From Malachius bipustulatus (taxonomy: Eukaryota; Arthropoda; Insecta; Coleoptera; Melyridae), in NCBI GenBank assembly GCA_910589415.1, contig OU342632.1, forward strand, positions 45,745,341 to 45,809,340: 64,000 nucleotides of DNA, written 5' to 3'. This document shows positions 50,201-59,735 of this stretch, piece by piece. Numbering within the stretch: the stretch's first letter is position 1; every line of letters starts with the position of its first letter. A program made the position numbers and the translations under genes. The notes below the pieces were generated by a model, which did not search any database, was not told the origin of the DNA, and worked only from the letters and a program-made list of their open reading frames with translations.

Positions 50201-53200
50201 GCTCTTAACGACTTATGTAAGCCCACAAAAAAAATATTCATTAATATCCAATAATAAAAGAGATATGGAAAAAATAAGAAATCTCGATTTTTCAGTTTTT
50301 CAGGATATTTCAGGAACGGTCACAGATATCTCGTATGTCTCGACGGAATCGAGATGGCCACAAAATTGCGCTCCTTTGGACTTGTTTAACCGATCCTGTA
50401 TCTGTTAGCGTTAGGAGATAGCAATATAGAGAAGAATATATTATGGTGCACCCTGTATAGTAAAGGCCTGCACTACAACTAAAAAATTGCGACGTTACAA
50501 ATTTTTGAAATCCGCCATTTTTTTTTCGTTTTTTTTAATAATGAATTGATCGGGGTGTTTTACCTTTCATTCCTTCGAGTTTTCGTTCATTGTTCCATCC
50601 ATCAGTTTTTCTTTTACAAGCAAAAAAAAAACAAAAAAGAAGCGATTTTTTGCACCAAATGGTCATTAAAAAAAATGGTAAACTCGAGTAGAAAATTGTG
50701 CAGTAAGTATCTGGGAACTATCCCGCGTATGATGGCACTGCGCATGGCGGTATTTGCCATTTTTACTATTTTGGTTAGGTTACTATTTTTATCAGAATCT
50801 GGTGATTTTAGAGCTCTGTTGCTTGGCCTATATCATAATAAGCACCTAAATCAAATTGATGTACTTACTTAACTTTTAATAGGCATGCTATCAGGTACAG
50901 GGATGGCCCACCGGTATAAGCGTTGGTCTGCTGTTGGCCATTAAAATGATACACCTACATTTTTATGTTTTGTATGTACGAAACAATTTCTGGGTCCCAG
51001 GTTCCCATTAGGTACCTACGATCTAAAATTATTGTTTTGAGTTTCATAGGGTGATGACACCATATTAAAATTGTCTATCAAAGTTACGTTTTTTTTTTGT
51101 TTTTGTTTTTTAACGGAATGCTCTTATTACTGCCATTTTCATATTGTCTGACGGAAAAAAAATTCAAATGCATTGTATACTTGGGACTTGGGACTTAAGA
51201 GAATAACATTATAGAGTATTCCATATTCCATTAAAAAGAAAGCATAGCTCTGATATATAATTTTAATATGAAACACCCTGTATAATCCAAGATAATTTTT
51301 TAAATCGTAGGCAATGTGACCCTGTATATGATTCTGTAAAAATTCCAAAAAAATCTACCGTTTGATCAGCAGAGAGCGACGCGTAGGTATATGGTGAGCT
51401 CGTATTTTATTTTAAAATCTTATCGTCCTCCATACACGTAGAGATGTAGAGAGACCATACAACTTTCGTATTCTGCGCTCCTGTTCAGAAATACTCGATG
51501 GGACTCACCACGATGATCATCATAGGAAGGAATGCCAAAAATCAGACGATCCTATTATTATAATAACTGACTGTAACTGACCACTTTCGCATTCTGCTCT
51601 CCTACTTAGAAATATGAATTTTACTCATGCTTACAATTTTCGAATACCTAGGTAGATAGGTTGTTAACTGATTTACCTTGACCACTTTCGTGTTCTGGTC
51701 TCTTGCTTAGAAATACGAATGTTACTGTTACCCATGTTTACAATCAATCCTCCTTTCGATTCCGGCACACCAAAAAAGATCTTCGTGGAACTGGCCTCTG
51801 TCATGTTCTGCTCTCCTACTTAGAAATACGAACTTTACTCATGCTCATAACAAGAATCCGATGGACACTCGAGACCATCTTAGTGGAACTACTTACTGGT
51901 TCTGGTAGGAGTGGTAGTGGTAGGGTAGGTGGTAGGACTCTGGTAGGTAAACACTAAACTAAACTACCACTTTACTTTCGGTATTCTGATGATCTCCTGC
52001 TTAGAAATACGGATTTTACTCATGTTTACAATAATCGTTTACATAACCGAGATAGATAGAGGAATCGCTAGTTAAACTGACCACTTTCGTATTCTGCTTT
52101 CCTGTTTAGAGATACGAATTTTATTCTTCACAATTTTCGATTTCAGAATCAGACGAAATGGACTTTATAAGTAAGTAGTGGAATGGACTGTAGAAACTGT
52201 AAGCGCATAATGATAGTAGTTATTATCCACGAAGATGAAAATTGCAGCACGAGCCTCCTCTGCATGGCGAGTGCTGTAACATTTAAGTGGATAATAATAG
52301 CCATTATGCACGAGTGAAATACTATACTTTATCTACGATTACACTCGAATAAAAATAATTTTACTTACTGTAGAATTAAAATTACTTAGGTACGATGAAA
52401 AAGTTTTATGAAATGCGGTTTTAATTATTAATAAAAAATTATCGTTCTCTTCAAGTAAATATTTTGGTTATTGAAATATTGAAAAAATACAGTAAATAGT
52501 ATGCATGTACATCAACAATATTCAATTGTTAATTTAATGTCTATTTAAAATTCATAAAAATAACTTAAACGACTACAAAATGAAGATAAAGGGATGTTAT
52601 GTTATGTGCGGCATCGTATTTCACTTTTGATTTTGCAGGCCATAAGTCATTAATATTCCATATAATTTTACTTTTTCTCGTATTATATCATGTGGCGTGT
52701 ATTCTGTGACTTTCATATTTTTATAACATGTTGTTAAACGTAAAATGGACGTTTAGGGACTCTACATTAACGCAAGTGGAACATTGACAGTAGGCAGTAG
52801 TTTGAATCTCACAAATAATGTACGACAGAATAGGACGGTAAAGTTAAACAATTGACATTAAGGATATTGAATAATGAGCTCACTGTTCAATCGACCTGGC
52901 ACTATTATTCGTTAGGGCAATAGTAATGAATCCCATTACTTAGTGAAAATTGGACTAATAATTGATTTGCTATCTAATGGAAGTACATAAAAGTAGTTTA
53001 CAATAATCATTTCGAGAAGAGTAGGTGAGGAAGGAACTGGTAAGGTAACTGACCATTTTCGCGTTCTGCTTTCCTGCTTAGAAATGCGAACTTTACAATA
53101 ATCAAAATCATTTCAAATCGCACTGACCGAGACCAACACTCTTCGTGGAACTGTAATAACTGACCGTCTTCATGTTCTGCGCTCCTGTTCAGAAAGACGA

Positions 53201-55465
53201 GTTTCGTCGTCTGGATGTTTCTTATGGATTGCACAACGATCGCGTTTCGAATCGTATATACCTACGACATATTAACAAGAAGAACGAGGCCATCCCCATT
53301 ATAAAAATGATTAAACAAAATTTATATTAACCTAACCTACAAACAATTATGGAAGTCTTCTCGTCTAAAAAAATTATAATACCTACTTACCTAAATAAAA
53401 AAAAATAAAAATTTTAACTATAATTTTTTGTAATTGAATGTCAATATTTAAGGGTGTGATTTTTGGGTCCATTTTAAGAAGAAGAAAACTTCATAAGAAC
53501 GTATGTCCTAAAAGTCTTAACTTTTGAGATACAGGGTGGTAAAGTTTTATTAAAATAAATCATTTTTTCGTAATATCTCGTATACCGCTCTGGATATTTT
53601 AATGAAATTTCATTTACAGGTATTACTCATCAAGAGGCATTTTTTCATGTAACCACATTTCGTTTTATCTCCACTAGTCACATCTTGCAGAATTTTTCCT
53701 GCATATTTTTATATTTTTTTATTGTCATTTTAACGATAATCTTGTTGAACATGTAGAGAAACAGATTTTATTTTTTTACGCGAAAACCGTGCATCGAACT
53801 GAAAAAAAAACAAGTAATCAAATTTGCTTGGAAATTAATGGGGATTCCAAAAATGATTTCTACTTGAACAGAAATCAGTGGCGTACCATCAATGTCGCTA
53901 AAATATGCAGGTAAAATTCTGCACGATCGTGCACCATCGTCACTAGTGGAAACAAAATGAAACGTGATATATGAAAAAAAAAAGCCCCTTGATGCGTAAT
54001 ACCTGTACAATAAAAATTTCATTAAAATATCCAGAGCTGTATTACAGATATTACGAAAAAATTATTTATTTTAATAAAACTTTACCACCCTGTATCTCAA
54101 AAGTTAAGACTTTTAGGGCATACGTTTTTATGAAGTTTCCTTCTTCTTCTTAAAATGGACCCAAAAATCACCCCCTCAAATATTGACATTCAATTAGAAA
54201 ACACCCTGTACCTATTATAGGTACCTACCTATGATAATAATAATTATTGTCTTCTAGATATCTTCAACAAAAACTTTTTCACAGAGCTTTTTTGACCTTA
54301 GATGATGGTTTTGTGTCATTACAGTAATTATTAGACACCTGAATTGGTGGTAGATAATTAAAGTAGTAAATCCTCAAACTTAAAATCTGTTTTTTTTCAG
54401 AATGGGGTTATACCAAATCATAACTTCAGCGACAATGTTTTTTGGAAATTTTTTCGCTTCGTACATTTTTGACGCTTTTGGTTATGCAGCTGTATTTGGA
54501 CTTGGTACAACTTTATGTTGCTTAGCATTATTATATGTGATATTATATGTACCAGAATCCGTAGAAAATCAAGACATGCATGTATGTAACAGTAACATTT
54601 TTCTATACATTAATAACAACAAACAATTTCAGGAACCATTTAGAAATATTTTTAAATGTTATCATCTACATGATATTTATAGAACAGCTGTGAAGAAAAG
54701 AGATGACAATGGAAGATTAAAGCTAATATTCTGTTTGATAATTTTCTCAATTCACTATGTAGTACTGGAAGGTAATCAAGGCGTTCTGTTTTTATTTTTG
54801 AGAGATAAATTTCAATGGTCCCTGAAAGACTTTACGTTATTTACCAGTGTCAGCACTGTCTTGGGACTTTTCGGCTGTTTTGTCGGAGTTTATTTCTTAC
54901 ACAAATATTTAAGAATTACAGAATCGATATTAGTGTTAACAGGATACATTTCACTCACAAATTCCTGTTTAATGTTAGGACTTGCCACTAAACAGTGGCA
55001 TATTTATTTTTGTAAGTATTTTATATCTTATCTAACTCACAATAATTGCTTGATCATATTGTAATCTTTTCCAGCGGCCGCTGTAGCTGGTTACAGCAGT
55101 ATTATTTTACCAATGATGTATTCTAATGTTTCTAAAATCGTACAGTCCGAAGACGCAGGAAAAATATATTCTGTTATCAATGTGATAGCAGCTGCCTTTA
55201 TAGGAACACTGGGACTACCGTTGTTCACCACCATTTATAATCTGACTCTTCATATTGATCCAGGAATTATAAATTTTGTTGGTGCAGGACTCTTAGTCCT
55301 TAATATTGTTCTCGCCGGGTAAAAAACATTTTGATGTTTCTTGTTCCAACTTTCCGTTACCTACTTTAATTTTTCAGGATTATTTTAAATCAACAAGGAT
55401 TACTGTCTCAATACGCTTATAGCCAAGTAGTTGATTCAGCTCCGCTGGAGTATACAATTGACTAA
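47246..55465 (+). CDS. SLC46-like major facilitator transporter, tandem copy 2 (7 exons, 470 aa)
   Basis: Exons are 47246-47330, 47392-47652, 47701-47875, 54401-54581, 54633-55011, 55075-55318 and 55378-55465, totalling 1413 nt with consistent phases. The product is a polytopic MFS protein of the SLC46 (proton-coupled folate transporter-like) group. It has the extracellular-loop block CGYNKSDCAFLGSD at 45-58 and motif A GSWSDKFGRT at 98-107; a T replaces the K of copy 1. The RDKFQWSLKDFTLFTS block is in the second half. It ends QQGLLSQYAYSQVVDSAP plus a short tail. The substrate is unknown. Intron 3 (6.5 kb) is full of repeats. Intron 4 (51 nt) has no stop and keeps frame, so its retention would add 17 residues. 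A polyadenylation signal follows at 55477. Confidence 0.9.
47898..48420. repeat. diverged fold-back arm related to 139-991 (intron 3 of transporter 2)
   Basis: Shared words with 600-740 include ATAGGGACATGTAAGCCGTT and TTTATAACTCA. The outer part matches 51040-51360 (AATGTGACCCTGTA-like and TACCGTTTG-like words). Confidence 0.55.
48424..49195. repeat. fold-back element, about 770 bp (intron 3 of transporter 2)
   Basis: GAGAAGTTATAGGTAGGCCT and the following TTGAAATAGGGCGGTTTCAA pair inverted with TTGAAACCGCTCTATTTCAA and GGCCTAATAACTTCTC near 49148-49184. Inner CCAAATTTGGTACC near 48523 pairs with its inverse near 49090. Confidence 0.75.
49472..50459. repeat. fold-back element, about 990 bp (intron 3 of transporter 2)
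   Basis: It is bounded by TATACAGGGTGCACC and its inverse GGTGCACCCTGTATA. Inner pairs include ATTGCTATCTCCTGAACGCT against its inverse near 50410, and ATCTGACATTTCAAAAATTT against its inverse near 50180. A lone arm lies at 3240-3580. Confidence 0.85.
50460..51039. other. intron 3 of transporter 2, unrecognised
   Basis: A 108-codon open frame (50546-50872) shows no recognisable domain and is judged chance. Confidence 0.4.
51040..51400. repeat. fold-back remnant (intron 3 of transporter 2)
   Basis: GGTGATGACACCATATTAAA near 51050 pairs loosely with TTTTAATATGAAACACCCTG near 51263. The right flank matches 48300-48380. Confidence 0.5.
51440..52140. repeat. dispersed repeat array, cluster 3 (intron 3 of transporter 2)
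   Basis: At least six degenerate cores of the GACCACTTTCGTGTTCTG + CTCTCCTGCTTAGAAATACG type lie near 51465, 51579, 51680, 51805, 51975 and 52079, in the same orientation as clusters 1 and 2. Confidence 0.7.
52204..52309. repeat. short palindrome, about 106 bp
   Basis: GCATAATGATAGTAGTTATTAT and CCAC pair with GTGGATAATAATAGCCATTA and TGC. The apex region near 52250 carries CGAGCC/GGCGAG. Confidence 0.65.
52310..53039. other. intron 3 of transporter 2, unrecognised
   Basis: AT-rich DNA without ORF, inverted repeat or RNA gene that I could identify. Confidence 0.35.
53040..53230. repeat. dispersed repeat array, cluster 4 (short)
   Basis: Two cores (near 53048 and 53160), about 112 bp apart, match clusters 1-3. 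On the minus strand the repetition gives a false repetitive ORF (53007-53234) with FLSRKAERENGQL and FLNRSAEHEDGQL. Confidence 0.65.
53431..54210. repeat. fold-back element, about 770 bp (intron 3 of transporter 2)
   Basis: TAATTGAATGTCAATATTTA (53431 on) pairs with the inverse near 54176-54196. AAAAGTCTTAACTTTTGAGA + TACAGGGTGG pairs with CCACCCTGTATCTCAAAAGT near 54086. An ACACCCTGTA closes the right flank at 54201-54210. Confidence 0.8.
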
Positions 55466-55476
55466 AAATATTTTGT

Positions 55477-55482
55477 AATAAA
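55477..55482 (+). promoter_or_regulatory. polyadenylation signal of transporter copy 2
   Basis: AATAAA lies 11 nt after the stop codon, supporting the terminal exon at 55378-55465. Confidence 0.6.
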
Positions 55483-55509
55483 TGTGTCAAATTTTATAAT
55501 AAAAAATAT

Positions 55510-55715
55510 ATTTTTTCTACCCTTATTGATTAATATTCCAATTATTACAGCTTTTTTGATTAATTATGAAGGTTATTATTCGTAGGTGTTGAATTATGGT
55601 TCATAATACCCGGCTCTTGTCCAATCACAGCTAATAACAATTCATAATACCCGCTCGTGTACCAATCAAAAGCCATAAATTTGATAAACAGAGCACGATT
55701 GCGAATAGGAACGAT
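55510..55715. repeat. short dispersed repeat, copy also at 17395-17560
   Basis: Shared words AATATTCCAATTATT, ACCAATCAAAAGC and TTTGATAAACAGAGC. This copy has an internal partial duplication of the TTCATAATACCCG segment (55592 and 55641). Confidence 0.6.
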
Positions 55716-55863
55716 AACTGACATTTCTCAGAATCCACGCTTGCGCAGTCGGTACTCGGTACTGGAAGTTGTTCCAAGCAGTAAAATAAAAAAAAAATAT
55801 ATTTTGATTAAAATTTATTTGTTCTTAGATAAAAGAGTAGAAAAAGCATAATATTGCATTCGG

Positions 55864-55959
55864 GATTATGAAGCCATTATTCACTTGATGATGACAATGA
55901 TGCCACTCGCTAAAGCTCGTGGCATTATCGTCATCTCGTGAATAATGGCTTCATAATCG
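55864..55959. repeat. near-perfect palindrome, 96 bp
   Basis: GATTATGAAGCCATTATTCA pairs with TGAATAATGGCTTCATAATC. The stem continues to an apex ACTCGCTAAAGCTCGTG near 55913. Confidence 0.85.
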
Positions 55960-56330
55960 CTCATATCAGGGTGAGTCTTTATGGCGCATTTCCTCAATGA
56001 GAAGTTGTAAGATGAATTATACAGCATAGGAAAAAGAGTAAAATAAATTTTTTTGAGGTGAAGTTGAGAATTCAACTTCTTTAATATTGGCACTCTTAAG
56101 AAATTGTTTGGTTGAAATAAGGACTATGATGGCGTCTTCTTTCTGTTGAACTGGTTGATTTGATTGGTCTCAAAATACTCCATCTTTTTACGATATGTCA
56201 TAATTGTTTACCTACTGAGGGATCTTCACTGCGACATAACCAGAAGTAGAACTAGATGAACAGGATCAGGCAGACAACTTGAAGTCAGAGTTGGAGTTGG
56301 TGTGCCCCTAGGATTAATATTGCTATGATT

Positions 56331-56940
56331 GATGATGAACCAAAGACAAAAATTATAGATAATCTGTAATTCCCCTGGAGTGGAAAGAAGAGGATGTTGT
56401 TGAAACAGGCCATTTTTCTCAGAAAATTCTGTAATTTATTCACAGTGGAGAAGATTTTTGTGCGACAAAATAAACCATCTCTGCAAGACTGTTATGCCCC
56501 TCGCTTAATATAGGTAGGTACATATTTGATGGTGAACCAAAGACGAGAATTCTCCGGATAATCTGTAATTCCCCGGAAGTATGGAGAGAAGAGCTTGTGG
56601 TTTAAACAGACTTGTTGTGATTTTTATCAGAGAATTCTGTAATTAACTGAGCGTAGCGATGATTTTGGTGCGACAAAAGGTACTATATCTGAAATACTGT
56701 TTTGCCCCTTTCTTGATACAGGTACATGCTTGATGGTGAACCAAAGATAAAATTCCCAGGATAATATGTAGTTCCCCGGAAGTGGGGAGAAGAACATGTT
56801 GTTCAAACAGGCAATTTTTCTCAGATAATTCTATTTAGAACTATTTAACAGATAATTTCGTAAGCGTGAATGAGATTTTGGTGCGATAAAATGTATTATC
56901 TCTGCAAGACTGTTATGCCCCTCTCTTGATATAAGGACAT
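56331..56940. repeat. tandem repeat, three units of about 200 bp
   Basis: Units start at 56331, 56529 and 56732 with GATGRTGAACCAAAGA. Each unit carries GTAATTCCCCGGAAGT- and GACTGTTATGCCCCTC-like words in the same order. Divergence between units is moderate. Confidence 0.75.
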
Positions 56941-58179
56941 AACTCACTATTTTTCAATCTCGTGAAGAACCATATTTCAAAAGATATAAAGCATCCCCCA
57001 TTATGATCGCTGCTCTAATGCTCCATGCTGGTGATATAGTTCTCGTTGCAGAATCCCTCCATGCAGAATTCTGTGAAACGGGCTTAAAGAATTAGGTAAA
57101 TTAAAACAAGATGTCTGCAGTACAATTTTCCGGGCACTAGGTAGTTACATCTAACGATACACCAAATATTAGAGGGGTTCCCCTGTTCCAACAGGTTCCA
57201 ATAATAATTATCTCGGGAGTCTTGTGGATTGTGACATGTAGAGTAAACACTTCAGAATACCTACAGAATAGCGATCCAGGACAAGTGTTCTTTGAGACCT
57301 TCTAACTTTAAGTATTTAAAAAGTATAAAGTAAATAAACAGGGAATAAAATCAACACTCATGTATGGCTATGGTTATGCATGGGTGCAAATCGTAGCCAA
57401 TAAAAACGTGATGTAAAAAAGCTACATACCACAGAGAATTTTATATGACGGGCGGGAGGGAGTTATTACGAGAATAGATAAGATAAAGGACGCGTACCTA
57501 CCTTAAAAATGTAAAGAATCGAAGAGATAATCATCATACATCCAGAAAGTCGCCTGAGATGGTATCTGATCGCGCGTTATGATTTTTTTTTTTAATATCT
57601 AGGTATAGTTGGACCAGAGATATAACGAAACGACTTCTGTCATTTTATCAATTTTTGGATTATTGAAATATTGTTGAAGTCATAAAATATGACAGTTTAA
57701 CAATTAGATTTTTTCGTTATATCTCTTGGTCGACAATAATTACATACTTATTGCATTAAATTTTTTGTAGAAGGCAAAAAGGTCAGTATTAGCGCTGCAG
57801 GATTTTTTCCTCTTTCACAAGTTGTTGAAAATGGTAAAAATCGTCAGAAATTAAAACAAAATCTGATACAATCAGTCTTCTATCGCAGATGGTAATGTCG
57901 TGGCAGAAACTGGCAAAAATGTAGTGACAAAATTCTCAGGGTAAAATTATAGGGAGTTTATATGCAAATGTTAAGTTGGCAAATAACATATAAGGCACGT
58001 TTTGTCTTGGATGATGATTGGAGTTTTTCTGTCAATACCCATCTGGGTGTGTTGGTTTTCGGTAATCCTTGCACGTCCTCTTCCATTTCCATCATGAGTT
58101 GATTATGCGAGAGTTAATACTGTTGATACGATGAATAAATTCTTACAGGGCCTTCTTCCCATGTTTCTTGATGACGAAG
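56941..58179. repeat. intergenic DNA with a small palindrome at 57612-57732
   Basis: GACCAGAGATATAACGAAA pairs with TTTTCGTTATATCTCTTGGTC. Inner CTGTCATTTTAT pairs with ATAAAATATGACAG. The remainder holds nothing recognised. Confidence 0.55.
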
Positions 58180-59331
58180 GAGTCATATACGTTAGCGGTA
58201 TAGAAACACGACGAATTTTTAGTGGCGGAATGTACAGCCGTGGCTCGCAACGTCAACACCCGCGTGACCAAGAGACCACATGGGCTAAACGAAACAGATA
58301 AGTAACCTGTGGTGAAGCATGCTTCGCGTCAGGATAACCACGCCATATGCTTGACATGCTGCGAAAAGCCTGATGGCGAAGGCAGTTTAGATAGCCAGTA
58401 GATGGAGTATTAATGGTATGATGTTATCGACCATAGGCTTATAGATAGGGAGTGCTCTTCCAGCCGCCCAGCCCCCTCAGAAGCAGGCTCATCCAAAACA
58501 GCTACTGAAGCTGGGGAGTCAAATCGGTGAAGAAGAGACCAACCGAAGCTGGGTTATCGGGATAACCGATCCTATGCGATCGAGGGCTAATCGAAATTGC
58601 CCTCGACGAGGCTATCCAGTGCAGATAACCACTAAAACCCAACAATGGAAACATAACCGACTGAAACAAAGGAGAGGAGACTCCAGTCTTCGAAGAAAAA
58701 CTGAAGATCTTGTATAACCGTCCAGCCATTCGAAACAGAGCAGCGAAGAGCGACGGGTGACGTCGACCGGACTCCCAGCGACGGAGAGTTGAATCGACGC
58801 CGGAGAGACGACTAAGCCGAGGGGAAGGATGTCCAAATCGGAGAACCGCTCCCCGGAAAAGGTGACCTACGAACAGTGATGAATTAATCCGGTGAAGGAA
58901 AAGTGAATGAAGTGATTCGAAGCTAGGTATACGGGATAACCGATCCCAGTGGAACTCGAACCGATATCGGTTAAACGATCAGAAGCTGCCTAGTCCATTC
59001 AATCAGGGAAACCGTCCCTCGGAGAAACGAAGCAGCGTTGGAGAGCTGATCCGGAGCCGGGGAAAGATTCTCAGCGCCGAACAGTCAACAGAGTGTGGAA
59101 AAAAAATAGTCACACATCTCAGGCGTCACATAGTCGCGGCCACACAAGTGGCACACAACAACACTTTGCAACTCAAGAAAATACTGTTCCAACAAAAGAA
59201 AATACTGCAAAATTTGTACACCGGTCCGACACAGGAAACAAAAACCAAATCGGTACCAAGAATAATTTTCAATTCATACCTCAATTGAAACCAAAAATCC
59301 CAAGAGCAGCCTTCGCAGTTATCAATAAACA
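58180..59331. other. CpG- and GC-rich block of unknown nature, interrupted by the gypsy element
   Basis: The base composition changes sharply from the AT-rich surroundings. GGGATAACCGATCC occurs twice (58558 and 58935) in similar contexts. A short frame MSKSENRSPEKVTYEQ starts at 58829 and stops. A glutamine-, threonine- and asparagine-rich open frame runs from about 59100 into the insertion site at 59336. The block resumes after the element at 62913. It could be the 5' region of an unidentified LINE or a host 5' exon; I cannot assign it. Confidence 0.4.
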
Positions 59332-59336
59332 CCACC

Positions 59337-59549
59337 TGTTTTATATGTATGTTTATTAATACTAGTGTTTGATTTAATTATTATTTATTATTTAATATGA
59401 GCACAAACTACAACGTAATACACATGATACATGAATGTGATAATGAACATGGACGAACCCCAAGTTCCTGTTCTTCTTTTTCTATGTTCTATCTTGACAT
59501 TACATCTCAAGACATTCTGACATATGTGACATAACTGACATATACATCA
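59337..59549 (-). repeat. 3' LTR of the gypsy element (213 bp)
   Basis: In element orientation it runs TGATGTATATG...CATATAAAACA, with canonical TG/CA ends. A TTTATT near 59352 gives an AATAAA poly-A signal on the minus strand. Confidence 0.9.
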
Positions 59550-59560
59550 CCTTTCCCTTC
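59550..59560 (-). other. polypurine tract of the gypsy element
   Basis: Minus-strand GAAGGGAAAGG directly abuts the 3' LTR. This is where plus-strand DNA synthesis starts in LTR elements. Confidence 0.8.
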
Positions 59561-59735
59561 AAGCTGGTTTTTCAATCATTGTTACACACACAGTACACAA
59601 TAATAAAAACTACAAAATCAACCACAAACATAATCAACTTATTTATAGCATATATTTACTTACTAAACAAAAGACACCTAATTCTATTTCTAATTTAAAC
59701 TAATTCTATTCTACTACATGAACTTAAGATTATGA

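Noticed and set aside
50546..50872. 108-codon ORF in intron 3 of transporter copy 2
   Set aside because: No recognisable domain, low-complexity start, and location inside a repeat-filled intron.
53007..53234. Repetitive minus-strand ORF with two AER/AEH...GQL units
   Set aside because: The repetition is a by-product of the dispersed DNA repeat (cluster 4), not a protein repeat.
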